A stretch of DNA of 64,000 nt from Sabethes cyaneus (GCF_943734655.1 NC_071354.1:43377744-43441743); one strand, 5' to 3'; numbered from the stretch's first letter, positions 12,346 through 25,424 are shown. A program made the numbers and translations. The notes: generated by a model from the letters alone, not told the origin.

Positions 12346-12599
12346 TGGCTTTATTGGGGCTGATATAATCGGAAAAAAGCTGATACAATCGGGGGTAGAT
12401 AAAATCGAGAGCTGATATAATCGGAGCCAGTGTATCGAAATTGAAGAAAACTAATTTTTTATTCCACTAAACGATAGAGACATTCAAAAAGTTCCATAAA
12501 CCTAACACCAACTGTTCCTACTCAAAACTCTAATTCGTACGTTTTTTTTATTTTGGACCACTGTGCTGTGCACTAGCTGATTGCTAGAATTTGTGATAG

Positions 12600-12862
12600 T
12601 AAACGGCTACTGAAGGATTGGGATATCCGGATGGGGCTAAGCCGGTTCAACTACGCTACGGAAGATCCTCCATAAAAGCCGTGAATACAGAGTTCTCACG
12701 CACCATTTGTACGTTGACTTCAAAGCTGCGTATGATATTATTGACCGAAAAGAGCTATGAAAATCATTGACGAGAACGATCTGCTCGAAAAGCTGATTGG
12801 ATTGATTTAATCTACTATGGATGGTACAAAGTGCTGTGTACAGATTTCGAGTTGATTGTCAT
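12600..12862 (+). pseudogene. RTE-type reverse transcriptase fragment
   Basis: In mixed frames the plus strand gives pieces matching the RTE copy at 61150-64000: GAATACAGAGTTCTCACGCA corresponds to GREYRVPTH, followed by a (F)VDFKAAYD-like RT motif A region, the Asp-Arg-Lys-Glu-Leu segment and MDGTKCCVQIS. Frameshifts break it several times. It is a small relic of a JAM1-like RTE element without endonuclease or the YADD box. Confidence 0.65.
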
Positions 12863-15800
12863 TTATGTGGCAACAGAACAACAAAGGGCTAAAAACTAAG
12901 CCTTGAGGTACATCAAGAGTGTATCTCCCATACTGTATCTTCAAGATACAGCCCAATCTCGCAATAAACCTGTCCAAAGCTTATGTGAACCGTAATTTTA
13001 TGGGCACCTTTCTTTTCGGAAGTAAGGCAATAAATTTGAAAGCTAAAAAACTGCACAGCATATTCATCTTTTTACACATCCACGTGCATACCAGCTTATG
13101 ATTAACAAAACTTTCCACGAAAAAACTGTTTAACAACGCTTCATGTGTCAGTTGCTAAAGAAACATTACAAACTTTTTTGAATTCGTTTTTCACTTCTTT
13201 TATCAACTGTTAGTTCAGAGCCATAGGTTGGTTCAACGTTGCTTTTAAACTTTTCATTGAAAAATACACCGAAATACTTTAAAATGTCCTAAAATTGACA
13301 GGTACTTATCTCACTTATTTCCATTGTGGGGTCCATCGATAGCCATTGCATCACCCTAAAACCTTCGCAGCATTGCAACAATCTACTGCGGGACAAACTT
13401 TAAAGGCGGATTCGTTAAAGAAACTCCTATGGTGTCGCCATATTCGTTTCTTTTCCGGGCATCCCGGAGGCAACATTTTGCCACTGACTTGCATACTGCT
13501 GCACTCAGCAGCTATTGCCACCGTCGGAAATGGGAACCAAAGCGAGCACTGAAAGTTGCACAAAATATGATGTTTGCTTTTGAGGAGACCAGAAAACTTT
13601 TCCGGTGCTCTTTCTGGCAGCTAGCGCAACGGGCGGATAACGGTGACGACGACGACGAGGACAACGACGGTGTTGCCGACGCGACGCAATGGTTCGAAAA
13701 GTCTGAAAATTTACAAGAGTTTACCAGGGGAAAAAAAACCTTTTATAAATTACATCTACACAAACATACACCAAGAAGAATATGATTATTTACACAAATT
13801 GCTGCTTGCACTATTCGCATGCGACTGGATGCTGCTGCTGTTGCTAACGCCGGGAGTAAGGTTTTGGCAGGTTGGATAACTGCTTCCATGTAGTTAACAA
13901 GGACGGCAACTGAACTCGGAAGATGTGGCATTTTCGGGCCACCGAAAGTTGTGCCTTCTGCTAATGAGATTTGTCCCACAGTTTACGGAATTTCCCGAGG
14001 AGGATTACGTCTCGCCGTCGCTCGCCTGCCGGTGCCCGGCGTTGCACGAAGTTGATCCTTGGCTGGTAAATGCACAGCATTCTTGAGCGGCCAACTTAGT
14101 TTCATAGTAAATTTGAGTTGAATGAATCCGGAATTAAAACTTCATGACTAACGATATCGGCGAGCAGTGCAACTGCTGTAACATGAATTCAATTTTAAAC
14201 TTTGCCACGCAGAACTTGGCATGCAGTTTCGTGTCCCGAACAACAGCGGCTGCCTCTCACTCTCTTTATCTTATAGGTAATAAACGAGAAAGCTATTACG
14301 CGATTGGTCGTAATTCTTTCTTGGTGAACAGCAAAGTAAGTGGCTCCACGCAACTTGGACAGCATTTATCCCTTCCGAAGGCAGCAGCACCACAAAAATA
14401 AATGGGTTTAATTTATTCATTGACTGCAGTTCCTGTCGAACTAATTGGACGAACTTCTTCTGGCCGGAATGGTGATAACAGAGCAGAGAAAACTATTCTA
14501 GGGTAACGGCACCAATTTGGATTCTACCATAACTCATTAATACTTTTTTAGTTTTAGTCTTTACTTATTGGATTAATTCCGCAGACCAATTGCACAGCGA
14601 AACTTGCTTTTCCATAATTCGCAGACTGGAGGAAAAACCTAACTTCTATCTAAAGCCACCATCCTTTGGTGGGTAGTTCGGAAATCTTCAGGCCAAACGC
14701 AATGACTTTCCTTTGCCTAAGTCAACCAAGGTCTACAACAATGCTAGAGCCAATACGGAAGATTAACTTTTACGAGTTTCCCTTTGCCTTATACAGCAGA
14801 CAGGACAAACGAAAATTCGTTCATTGGTCTTCTGAGTTTCGGCAACGAGCATTTTCCGGATGAAGATGATGACATTTAATGGAGCTCGCCTGAGGTTCAA
14901 CCATAAACAATATGAAATGTATATTAGGAAATTTGCATTTAAATTAGAGCTCTAAAATGCAACGTTCTTAGCCGACACAGCTCTAAAAACTACAATCTTG
15001 CTAGGATTTTCGCAGCAGAGAGCGGAGAAAAAAGGGGTTGTGCGCCCTAAGCCGTTTATTACACAAATCATTTCAGTTCATTCGAAATTTTCCCAGTGCA
15101 TAAGCACAAGCTGTGATTGCGCTGTGGAGGCACGTGAATGGTCAAAAAATGGAAAATAAAGGAATTTGTGTTTTTCTGGAACTGTTCGCCGTGCACAATA
15201 AAACCAAGTTACGACATCCTAGTAGAACCAGCGGAAAGTGCTTGCCTTCGGTGTTGCAATTTCGCGTAAAATTCCTATTTTGTGATGACCCAGGTTTATG
15301 TAACTTTTAATTATAATAATCACAATACCCAAAAATGAATGCAGCGGAGAAAGACACAGCATCAACAAGATAAAGTTGGAAGCGTTTACACCGTGTATAG
15401 AGAAGTAGCTTCTACGTAGAATAAGCAACAGGCATTTAAACTAGAAGGAAGTCTGCTCGAAATAATGTACAATTTTGTAGTCGTACAAGATAAAACACTA
15501 GTCACGGTCGCTTACATTTTCAATTCAACCGCTAATTATAGCTTTAATGTCACCAATCAAGAGTTAAGTGCCGACCATAGCCCGCAAATTACTTATTGCG
15601 GCATAAACAGTTGTCAATAAAAGTTAATTTGGCTTTTAGATTTAAATCGATTTTTGCGCAGGTTAAGCAACTTTTAGAGTTTGCCTAATTTTGAAATGAA
15701 ATAGAAAAGGTAACTTTTCCAAACGATCTGGGAATCACCCCAAGTTTTCCTAAATTCTTTTGACAATTTGTCAACATAACTTATTTATTTAAAGGATTTG

Positions 15801-16324
15801 CTTATTTTTACAGCAGTGTAAGTTGCAAGCGAGGGGGTAAGATTAAACAATAGCTCACGAGAGGGAAAGGTATTTGCAACTAGCTGAGAAACCTATCTAT
15901 TTTGTCGTACTACAACACCACTGTGACCATTATTTTAATATATTGCGGCTGTGCCTTGCATTACTTGGGGTAACTTTGTCTTCCAGTCACTTATACAACT
16001 GTTATCGCAACGAAATGTCCCATAACGCAAGAAATAGAACCATTTTTACTCATTTATGCACCTTTCTCGCCTCATCAGCGACCTCCCCCCCCCCCCCCCC
16101 CTTGGATCACTCATCACTTGCATATTTGTTTTCTTGCCGGAAATCCCTATAAATAAAAAGGAACAAAGATTTGTTTTCAATCTTTGAAGCTTCCTCCTTG
16201 TCAATGGCCACCTCCTTCTCGTGTCTCCCAGTCATTTGTACATCTGTTATCGATCCGAAAATTTACCTAAGGGAACATGATTTTCCAACCTTATGTATTT
16301 TTTACTCGGAAACTAACTAACGTA
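12863..16324. other. Sequence without recognised genes
   Basis: Short overlapping frames occur around 13340-13990 and 15110-15430 but none shows a known domain, signal or plausible splice context. A C-tract lies at 16086-16101. Nothing else was recognised. Confidence 0.4.
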
Positions 16325-17815
16325 CAACAAACTTTTTTTTATTTCTTCCTTTCCAAACTTCGTAACTGTCTACCTCTTACCGGTTGCGAAATATAATGAT
16401 GTGTTAAAAAGAACACTTAAAATTCAATTATCAATAACTTTGCACACGATTTTTTTATTGCTTTTGAGTGTTCTACAAAGTTATTCAGTATGCTAAAACA
16501 CACATTTTCTACGAAGACAGTTTTTCGCTAAGATGGATATTTAACGAGAAATTAGCCCTCATCATGTATTCATGACGACAATTATTACTGTGAGTGTGTT
16601 AGTAAATAGGTCTTAACAGCTCTTTAGCTGCAATTTTTCAAATGTAGTACAGTAAATTCGCTAGGATAAATGATTGTTTGTCTTACATTATCCATCATCT
16701 TCAATATGCAACTCAGTTCCATCGACAAAAATGTTTTTCTGACGAGAAAACTGCTTATGAGCACATGCACTTCAAAATTCTCTCTTCACTTGAAATTCAG
16801 GATTTAAACCCATTTAATTGTAGCACATCAATATCTGGCTCACTTTCCGTCAATATATCTTTGCAGTTGGCAGAAATTCACAAAATATGAAAACCCACGA
16901 GCACCAATTTACATTTGCGTATGCAAAAGACACTCTGCATGTACTATGAAAAATCAGTACGTACAACTGGCGCAAAAACTTGCAGTTTTCATCCACTGAA
17001 CTTTTCACTTAAAATTTGTGTTTCAGTGACTTTTACTCATATAAATCATTTCACCTAAAAATCTGACAAGTTTTGTTTACTTTATTCTTAAAATAAGACA
17101 AAATGCTCCAAAATATTCCGATAAATGAACGTATCGATTTTTCAGAGTGCATCTATTACATGCGGCAGGGCGATTTTCGTACTCTTTCTTTTACCTCTTG
17201 CTCGTAGTAAACGAGTGGTGCCATACAAAATACTAAGATTGTTGCTTTTTCGTCATGTAACGAAGAAATCAAACGGAAGATATGGTAACATTACGTTGGG
17301 TAAAGAATACCAGCGAATTTTGTGTTAAGCTTTCGCGTGACTTTAGCTGAAATGTTCATCATATGTTATACAATACTCCCGTTTTCTAATAACATTGCTC
17401 ATCAAACTGGATGTACACACACACAATGCGTATGGTTATTTGTCGCTTACAGTTTCTCTTCTATTCGCAAAACAATACAAATATAAAATGATGTTATCTT
17501 AATGATCACTAACTTCACCTTAGCACATCATTACAGTTCGCAACCGGTAAGAGATAGACAGTTACTATATTCAGCAAAGTTGCTTATTTTAGTACGTTCT
17601 GCAACTTTTTGAAGAAAAACATTTTTTTGAAATTATTTTTAAGAAACAAAAGTTCGTATCACCCTAATAGGTGAATTCACAGTCACCACCTTAGTAGTGC
17701 AGAAAGATGCACTATATTTGATCATGAAACTTCTCCGAAAACACTACCCTTGTAAAACTACGCATTTTTTACCCAATTGCTAATGTCCGCCCTTTTTCGA
17801 AACCGGACCACTGTG
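16325..17815. mobile_element. Foldback element 3 (left end uncertain)
   Basis: AACTGTCTACCTCTTACCGG and TTGCGAAATATAATGATGTG (from 16365) pair with CATCATTACAGTTCGCAACC and GGTAAGAGATAGACAGTTAC at 17527-17567, giving an inverted repeat around a roughly 1.1 kb interior. The right end reads GGACCACTGTGCG at 17804, the same terminal motif as foldback elements 1 and 2. I could not place the left terminus exactly. It carries no recognisable protein. Confidence 0.5.
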
Positions 17816-18112
17816 CGTTGGTTAGCTACCGAAAAATAGATGCATAAAGTTTGAAATTCGTATTTTTTTAAGAGCGACGTTTTATTTCGACGTGCTTGTT
17901 CCGCTCAGCACTGGAATACCGCCAAATTCTGCACACACTGAGAACATAATTTCGTATTTTTTGAGAAAAATTATTCAAACAACTTGATTCGCAGTTGATA
18001 AAAAAATTCAAAACATTTAAAACCATTCGTAACTATATTTTCTACCACAAACATTGTTATTGCGAATTTTTCGTAACTATTACAAGGCACATTCGTAGCA
18101 CATTTTGCACTA
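17816..18112. other. Short AT-rich spacer
   Basis: Nothing recognisable between foldback element 3 and the next MITE. Confidence 0.4.
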
Positions 18113-18218
18113 CCCAACAAACATTTTTGTTGTATAATAGCTTATCAAGCGCTAATTTACTGAAAATTAACTGTATAATGGTTGAATAAAATGTTTTCCG
18201 AATAAAATGTTTGTTGGG
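18113..18218. mobile_element. 106 bp palindromic MITE, TSD TA
   Basis: CCCAACAAACATTTT at the left is an exact inverted match of AAAATGTTTGTTGGG at the right, with TA on both sides (18111-18112 and 18219-18220). The interior (TTGTATAATAGCTTATCAAG) is shared with the degenerate copy at 53945-54055. A terminal CCCAA and a TA duplication suggest a mariner-mobilised MITE. Confidence 0.85.
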
Positions 18219-18394
18219 TAGAACGTACTTGATGCACGGCATCGTTATGGACTAGATCGGGCTTCAAAGATTGTACAGAAAAGAAAATCTACTTGTGCAT
18301 TTATGATTGCAAATGCAAGAAGAACCGATTTACACTCTTACCTTCCAAATTTGATTATGGTAGACGTTGTGGTTTAAAAGAGATTTCCCACCAA

Positions 18395-18735
18395 TGGCTA
18401 AAACATAAATGGCCAAACCACGAATGGCATAATGGATCTAATGGCCGAATGTTACATTCGGCCGAAATTATTCAAGGCTTTCAACCTGCACAAATGCTGG
18501 ATATACCGCATATATAAGGGATAGCCCCCCGCAGAAGCCACTTCTATTTAGGCTCATACATTTTCCTAGGTTTACTGACTAGTAGGGATTATCCCTTAGT
18601 TAAGTCCGAACGAACGGCAGTGAGTAAGGACAGCACATACCCTAAATTTGTGCAGATAGAAGGCCGTGAATATTACCGGCCGAATATCACATTCGGTCAT
18701 TTGTAATTCGGCCATTTACGTTTCGGCCATGCGTT
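18395..18735. repeat. Degenerate motif region (CGGCCGAAT / GGCCATT)
   Basis: Variants of ATGGCCGAATGTTACATTCG, AATTCGGCCATTTACG and TTCGGCCATGCG recur in both orientations, suggesting short dispersed inverted motifs, perhaps the ends of a decayed element. No coding frame is credible. Confidence 0.4.
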
Positions 18736-19174
18736 GGTAATCCCAATCGTTTATACTCTACTGTTTGCACTGCAAATAGATGACAAATATATTGAAAATG
18801 TGTAAATACTCACAAAATGAACAACAAAAATTTTGTTGACGCAGTTGCGCTTTTATTATGCACTAAAGGCTGTCTTGAAGCCTGTTTTTTGTTTCGAAGT
18901 AAATATTTGCGTTGCTTATTTTGTTTTTTGTTCGATTAAAGTTATTTGTTAACTACTTTCTAATTCATGTGCTGACCCGACAAACTTCGTATTGCCACAA
19001 ATTAAACTGTGTTGTACATAAATCATGAATCTGGATGACCTTTCTCACAATCTTGAGTTTTGCAAGTTTCTGGGGAGTTCATGGGTGTTTTAATATGCAA
19101 ATTTTCCTCACAGTAAAGTAGAAAACAACTCCCCTCATTGCTTAGCCTGATAAAATAAAGCGGATAGCATTTAA

Positions 19175-19345
19175 ATATTCGCCATCATTACAAACCATTT
19201 TGCCGAATACCATTTTGCGGAACACCAATTCTCGGTTGACCATAACGCGGAATATAGAATTTCGAAGAATACCATTTTGCGAAAAACCTTACGCGAGATG
19301 TACCATTTCACGGAAAATCTTTTCATAGAAAGTACCATTTCGCAG
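19175..19345. repeat. Short repeats ACCATTTTGCGGAA inside array copy 1
   Basis: About six variants of (T)ACCATTT(T/C)GC(G/A)(G/A)A lie in a row. They belong to a block (about 19074-19430) that copy 2 of the array element lacks, so it is an insertion in copy 1 or a deletion in copy 2. Confidence 0.5.
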
Positions 19346-19567
19346 GGGTGACCCAACTGAAGGAAAGTAATAGAGGTCAGTAGATCTAGGAAAATAGATA
19401 AACCTAGATAGAGGTGATCTCTACGGGGGGCTGCCCCTCGCAGTGGCCGGTGCTTCCGACGGCGGGTCGCTGGCAATACTCGCGGCCTGTGGCCGTCTCG
19501 CGCTGAGTTATCTAATGTTACTATTGAAAGTTTTTGGTGGTCTTGTTATTGATTAATGTTTTATGAA

Positions 19568-19974
19568 CTAAGAACTCAGTTCTCTCAGAATGAACAAACA
19601 GCCAACCTCGGACCAGTCGATTGATATTTAATGATAGTGCAGTCACGCTCCGACGACGTAAGATTTTTGACCCACCTTTTAGGTCTAGAAACTACTCACA
19701 GCACGAACCGACTTCCCGAATCATGAACGCCTTCAATGTATTGCAACATGTTATAACCATTGGCATGAGCTCGGATGTTATAAGACATAGACTCATTTTA
19801 TACTTTAGAGGACAATTACGATAAATAGAATACTTTTAATTTTAAGACAATTGTAATTTTGTGCGGGTTGAAATTAATTTATTTGTAATCCTATGTTGTA
19901 GTAAGATTTAAAAATGGGTAAAGGGCTTAAAGCCTATATTCGAAATACAAATCAAAATCAAACAAATCAAACAA
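19568..19974 (+). pseudogene. 5'-truncated non-LTR retrotransposon tail inserted in array copy 1
   Basis: The frame at 19621-19824 has the C-terminal style of CR1/Jockey-type pol proteins: FRSRNYSQHEPTSRIMNAFN resembles the end of other such elements. It is followed by an A-rich 3' tail (AATCAAAATCAAACAAATCA). The second copy of the array element (45577-47712) has no such insert at the equivalent place (GATTAATGTTTTATG | AAGAGTCT). ATGAA occurs at both junctions (19563-19567 and 19975-19979), a plausible target duplication. Confidence 0.65.
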
Positions 19975-21625
19975 ATGAAAAAGTCTAAACTTTCTCGAAT
20001 TCGATTAGTTTTTGAGTTACGCAAAAATTTCAGTTTTATTTGTATGATAGTCCTTATCCCCCTACCACAGGGGTGAGGGGTCTCAAAATATCATTTAAAA
20101 AAATCTTACCTCCAAAACTCCCCACACGCCAAATTTGGTTCCATTTGATTAATTAGTTCTCAAGTTATGAGAAAATTTGTATTTCATTTGTATAGGAGCC
20201 CCCCCTCCTGAAGCAGGGAGAGGTTTCAATTCACCATAGAAAACATTCTTGTCTCCAAAAACACCCACATGTCATATTTTGTTCCATTTGCTTGATTGGT
20301 GATTGCTAGTTTTTGGTGGTCTTGTTATTGATAAATGCTTTATAAAAAAGTCTAAAATTTCTCGAGTTCGATTAGTTTTTGAGTTACGCAAAAATTTCTG
20401 TTTTATTTTTATGATAGTCTTTATCACCCTACCACAGGAGTGAGGAGTCTCAAACCATCATTTAAAAAATCCTGCCTCCAAAACCCCCCACATGCCAAAT
20501 TTGGTTCCATTTCCTTGATTACTTTTCGAGTTATGAGGAAATTTGTATTTCGCTTATATGGGAGCCCCCCCCCCCCCCCCTCCTAAAAAGGGAGAGGGGT
20601 CCTAATTCATCATAGAAAAAATTCATGCTTCCGAAAACACTCACATGCAAAATATGGTTCCATTTGATTAATTAGTTCTCGAGTTATGAGGAAATTTGTA
20701 TTACATTTGTATAGGAGCCCCCCTCCTAAAGTGGGGAGAGGTTTCGATTCATCATAGCAAAAATTCTTGTCTCCAAAAGCACCTACAAGTCAAATTTTGT
20801 TCCATTTGCTTAATTAGTTCTCGAGTTATGAGGAAATTTGTATTTCATGTGTATGGAAGCCCCCCTCTTAAAAGTTAGAGGGGTCATTATTCCCCTCCTA
20901 AAGAGGGGAGGGGTCTCAATTCACCATAGAAAAAAAATTGCCTACAAAAACAGCCACATGCTAAATTTGGTTCCATTTGCTTGGTTAGTTCGCGAGTTAT
21001 AAGGAAATTTGTATTTCATTTGTATGGGAGCTCCCCCTCCTAAAAAGGCAAGGGGTCTCAATTCATTAAAGAAAAAATTCATGCCTCCAAAAACACCCAC
21101 ATGCCACATATGGTTCCATTTGATTAATTAGTTTTTGAGTTATGAGGAAATTTGTATTTCATTTATATAGGAGCCCCCCTCCTAAAATGGGAAGGGGTCT
21201 CAATTCACCATACAAAAAATTCTTGTCTCCAAAAACACCCACATGTAAAATTTTGTTCCATTTGCTTCATTAATTCTCGAGTTATGCAGAAATTTGTGTT
21301 TCATTTGTATGGGAGCCCCCTCTTAGTGGGAGGAAGGGTCTCTAACCATCATAAGAAACTTCCCTGGCCCCAAAAACCCCTATATGTAAATTTTCACTGC
21401 GACCGGTTCAGTAGTTTTCGATTCTATAAGGAGCATAAAACAGACAGAAATCCATTTTTTTGGGCATAGATTTGTATGGGAGCCCCCCCTCTTAGTGCAG
21501 TCTAGAGAACCTTCCGTAGCCCCAAAAACCCCTACATGCAAATTTTCACGCCGATCGGTTCAGTAGTTTTCGATTCTAAAAGGAACATAGGGACAGACAG
21601 ACAGACAGAAATCCTTTTTTATCCT

Positions 21626-24600
21626 TTTTTTACTTTCGTAGAAAAGTAATCTTTTCATTCATTCAATATTTCAAGAAAATCTCGAACTGATGGCTTGAAA
21701 ACGATGTTGTTGGCTAAATCTAAAGTAAAGTTCTACTACAGGACAACTAAAAGGCTACTTATATACTAAGAAATAAAAAAGTATCGTGGCAGTAGAATGG
21801 TCCGGTCACAACGCTAGGTAGATTAATTCAGAATTTTTATTGTTAGCATTATTTCAAAAATAAGTTTCAAGTGTATCTTGTATTAAGTATTGTTTGACTT
21901 GTCTGCCAAAGTAGTTTCTAGTATTTTAGTATAGTTTTCATTCAATTATGTTTCCTATTAGTTAGTTTTGCCAAACCTTTATGTTTAAAATAATGCAACA
22001 ACTTTATACCAATATCAGAATGCGACGGCTTAGCAGAGACAAAAACAAAAATACAGACAAACAGATAGAGACAAACAAAAATAAGCACAAAAACTAAACT
22101 CAGATTGACCCACATCAAGACAAAATAGACGAATAGAAAAATCAAGCCATTAAAAATCAAAAGTTAAAAAAATAAAGGTTATTGCACGCGAAGTAAGCCA
22201 GAACAAGTGCAATCGTGATACGACTCTCGGATTTGAAACAAATAGGTGCAGATTGATCATTTTTAGCATTTTAAGGAAACATTCCAGGTTTGCTGCCGAT
22301 TGGGCCTCTTATCGATCAATGAAAGCCCCCTCTGTTTTTAAAAAGCCCCGTTTTTGATAAATCCTTGCTAGCGAAAGGAGGTTTTGGTTAATTAAAATGA
22401 AGCATTCTTTTAATCCAATACAAGTTCTGCAATTACTTTTTAATAATTCAGGTTTTTACGCTCCGATAAATATTCTTCATATGACAGATAAAATTAGCCA
22501 GGCCATCGAAAACCCAACCGCTTGGCAACCTTAACAAAGCTGCATTTGTTAATAGTTTGGCAAGGTATTTTATTCGTTGATTTATCAAAACTCAATTGCT
22601 TTCAGGTTTTTCCGTGTTATTTAGCATGCAAACAATAAGGCTGCCTTCCGGTTAGAGAAGGTGACAGCTGTTTCGTTAGTTACTTGTTTAGCTGATTTTT
22701 TGCATGTACTTAACGTTCAATTCAACAACCGGTGTTAATGAGATTCGTTATACGTAGTCTTTTGGGCATACCAACCACACCAATTACATCGATAAATCCA
22801 ACGTTAGAGTTCCCATGCCCAATTATTTTTAGAGGTTCACGACTATGTTCGATAATTTAAGCCACACCTGGCCCAAGCCAACAGCCACGTTTTTCAGCTT
22901 CGTAATAAGGCATGGCGAAGGGGTAATATGATGAAATCATAATGAGACCCGGCAATGTGCAATTAAATTAAGCGGAACCGACAAACAAGCAAACGATAAA
23001 CAAACGAAGCATTAAAATTGATTTCGTAAAACTAAGGACCTAATGTGCGAATAAAACACTCGGAAACGATAAGATATTGCTGCCTAGCTAGTGAACCGTG
23101 TCAGTTAAATGGATCGATTTATCATTCTAAACAGCGACGGGATAACTATCTTCTGGAAAACACATCAATTCATCGTTGCCTACCGCCCCCAACCCTCAAC
23201 CGTCGTCCGTCAGGTACCGGTCATCACTTTATCTAAAATCAATCTCTAAAACATGTCACTCCAACCAATCATTGGCTGTACCGGAGGAGGCCGTAGCAAT
23301 TCAAACAAGCATTACAATATAGGCAGGGAAAACAAACATAAAAGTGGCATTGAGCTGAGGATCCGAAGATAATCGGGAAAGTTTTGGCCATTGCTCAGAA
23401 ATATACAGGCCGAGAAAAGTTTCGAAAGAAAATGGTTTTTTCCCTGGCCAGCCAGCAGGACACTTTCTTATCGTTCGGGGCCCGTACGCTGCTATGTATT
23501 GCATTTCGAAAAGTTGACAAGGGACGGTTCGGTTCACTCCGGGACAGTGGACGAAAGACCTAATCCCCCCCGGAACGCACAACATTGAAGAAAGCTATTC
23601 GAATGAATGGTTTCGGTGGAGTCCAGAAACAACACTAATAGATAACCCTCATCGCAACACATTACCATATATCAAAGACGGAAAGACGACCATGTGGCAA
23701 ATTAATTTCTGAAGGACGAAAACTTCCGTCCCGAAAGCGGTGCGTGGCGGCATATAGTTCATAAAATATTGCTCAACTTGTTCAGAATCCTTTCTGCCCG
23801 GTTTCGGGCGGATGGCTTTATTATTAATAGATTCTTGGACTGCTCTTTATTTTATTTTTCTGGAAGAATTACACTCAACATGTTTCGCATAACTGTTTTA
23901 TTTCATTATTTAGGTTTCTTTTTAGACGCTATTACAACGATCGTATTCCATACCAGCTGGACACACGGAATAATTCGTATAGGGCTATTATTTACGAAGA
24001 TAAATTCGCTACGTTCCTAACGGTTGCATACCTTTCTTATAGTTTATACTTTGGCATTGAAGTTCAGTTTTTGTCCTAAACGTGGAGGATTTTCCATTTA
24101 GCTCAGTTTATGTTGTAATGTACGGTCGCAAACAGACTGATGTGAGAAGAATTGGTTTTATGCATACTCTTGTTCAATGTAATACAAAAAACTGCTTTGA
24201 AGGTAAATAGCAATTCTGTCTCTTAACAATAAATAGATTTTAAAGTGGGAAGTAAAAATAATTTTCGAATCGAGATTCGGGCCAGCGTCCCAGTAAGCAT
24301 TTGTCGTCTGACATTGCCACAACGTAAGCAAAAGTTTCGCTTGTGTCGGACGACGTCCTTTCGACGTCATGCGACAAATTCTTACTGTTGCTGGAGGCTT
24401 GGCGTAAGGCTACGAATATAGGTACAAATATCATTGCATAAAATTCATTTAAGAATGGTAGCCTTGAAAAGTATCGTTCTGTTTTTTTAGGGTACCATTC
24501 TGAAAGACCTTTCGATGAAAGCATTAAGTTAAGTCACCAAAATATTGCAGAAATTCCACCTATTTAGATTCCCACGCGAAAATTATTAGTGTGGTTTTAT

Positions 24601-24794
24601 TCTGCGTCTCCCACACACGGTTGCAATTTAGCAATTTGATCCAGCAGTTTTTCGTCATTGCCTCATCTCTGTATCTCTCCTTGTTTCACAAGCTTATTTT
24701 CAATTTGTTAGTAGGTATTGGATTATTATTACTCAAATATGTATTTGCGTTGGACTCCTATAATTGCTGCATGGCACAATAATATCTCATATCA
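21626..24794. other. Sequence without recognised genes
   Basis: I find no domain-bearing frame in this stretch. Frames around 23045-23590 and 23769-24020 are short and unrecognised. Confidence 0.4.
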
Positions 24795-24925
24795 TAAACT
24801 GCGCAGCCAACTGCTAAAGAGCACATGACAATTGCGACGCAGATGTTACGATCCTATTGACACTAACAGGTAGCTCTCAGTCAAGATTCGAACATACGAT
24901 GGATGACTGGTTTAAATCCTAACGG
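24795..24925 (-). repeat. tRNA-derived SINE fragment (copy 2)
   Basis: On the minus strand: AAACCAGTCATCCATCGTAT, then the B-box-like GTTCGAATCTTGACTGAGAG, then GTGTCAATAGGATCGTAACA and CAATTGTCATGTGCTC. The order matches copies at 296-425 and 41274-41385. Confidence 0.65.
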
Positions 24926-25189
24926 CCAACGACCAAAAGATCCCAAATATACGAACGTATTAACCACTTCAAGAGTAAGTTTTTAGACCAACGTTACTAA
25001 TTTTGGTTTTAATAATAGCATTTTCGTCAACGGGTTTCTATCAAACTAGTTCATCTGTTGTTTAGGCCAATGTTTCAAGCATTTATTTCCTCGTCATCAA
25101 ACCAAAAACATTTTAAACTGATTTTTGTCAAGTATGCTTGAGTGGGTTTTATTACATAGGTCGAACTACGACAATCCTTTCCTGCACAC

Positions 25190-25400
25190 GATTATACAGC
25201 ATTTTTTCCGAAACCAGTTGAATATAGGCAATCTTGAATCGGTCAATCCCAAAATCTAGAAAGTCCTTGACGGACACACTAAAATCAGTAACAACACCGT
25301 CAATCTTCACTACATGGGCAGAAACGTAAACGTGATAGTCCCGCGTAAAATATTCACAAGGTACAATCTCGTTTATTGGTTGGAGTTCTAAATAAGACTA
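25190..25400. repeat. Fragment shared with 29430-29560
   Basis: CAATCTTGAATCGGTCAATC, AAGTCCTTGACGGACACACT and CCGTCAATCTTCACTA correspond to AAATCAGTCAATCCCAC, AAGGTCCTTGACGGTCAGAC and CGTCAATTTTCACTATTG near 29440-29520, in the same orientation. At 29.4 kb this lies just upstream of a minus-strand RTE relic, so it may be the element's 5' part. The coding potential is uncertain. Confidence 0.45.
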
Positions 25401-25424
25401 AATAAAGCATAGCTAGATCCCAAT

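Larger units (their letters stand above)
10265..12563. mobile_element. Long foldback element 2
   Basis: The left end (GCACAGCACATTGGTCCAGA at 10278) pairs with the reverse complement of the right end (GGACCACTGTGCTGTGC at 12555). The inverted match continues through GTTTTAGGTTTATGGAAC (left, 10448) and into AAAAAATTAATTTTCTTCTG (left, 10547). The arms are about 270 bp after removing a MITE at 10317-10424. The interior holds two same-orientation blocks built from AAATCGGGGG and GGAGCTGACAAAATCGGA motifs (11005-11070 and 12357-12430) and an inserted AT-rich repeat (11876-12345). No coding region is recognised. Confidence 0.6.
18971..21625 (+). repeat. Element carrying a tandem array of ~143 bp units (copy 1)
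   Basis: It begins CTGACCCGACAAACTTCGTA and GTTGTACATAAATCATGAAT, passes through a GC-rich block (CTTCCGACGGCGGGTCGCTG near 19450), then repeats a unit about 140-150 bp long. Each unit holds GGTTCCATTTG..TTGATTAGTT, CTCGAGTTATGAGGAAATTT, GTATTTCATTTGTATGGGAG, then a C-tract, AAAAACACCCACATG and back to GGTTCCATTTG (units near 20138, 20281, 20501, 20659, 20801, 20970, 21111, 21256). The end is GTTCAGTAGTTTTCGATTCT followed by ACAGACAGACAG and AAATCC. The same start and end define 45577-47712. Around 20300 the 5' module is duplicated inside the array. No protein is encoded. The class of mobile element is not clear to me. Confidence 0.75.

Noticed and set aside
18971..21625. CRISPR-like regular repeats
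   Set aside because: Units are ~143 bp with no unique spacers, in a eukaryotic repeat landscape; it is a minisatellite-bearing element.
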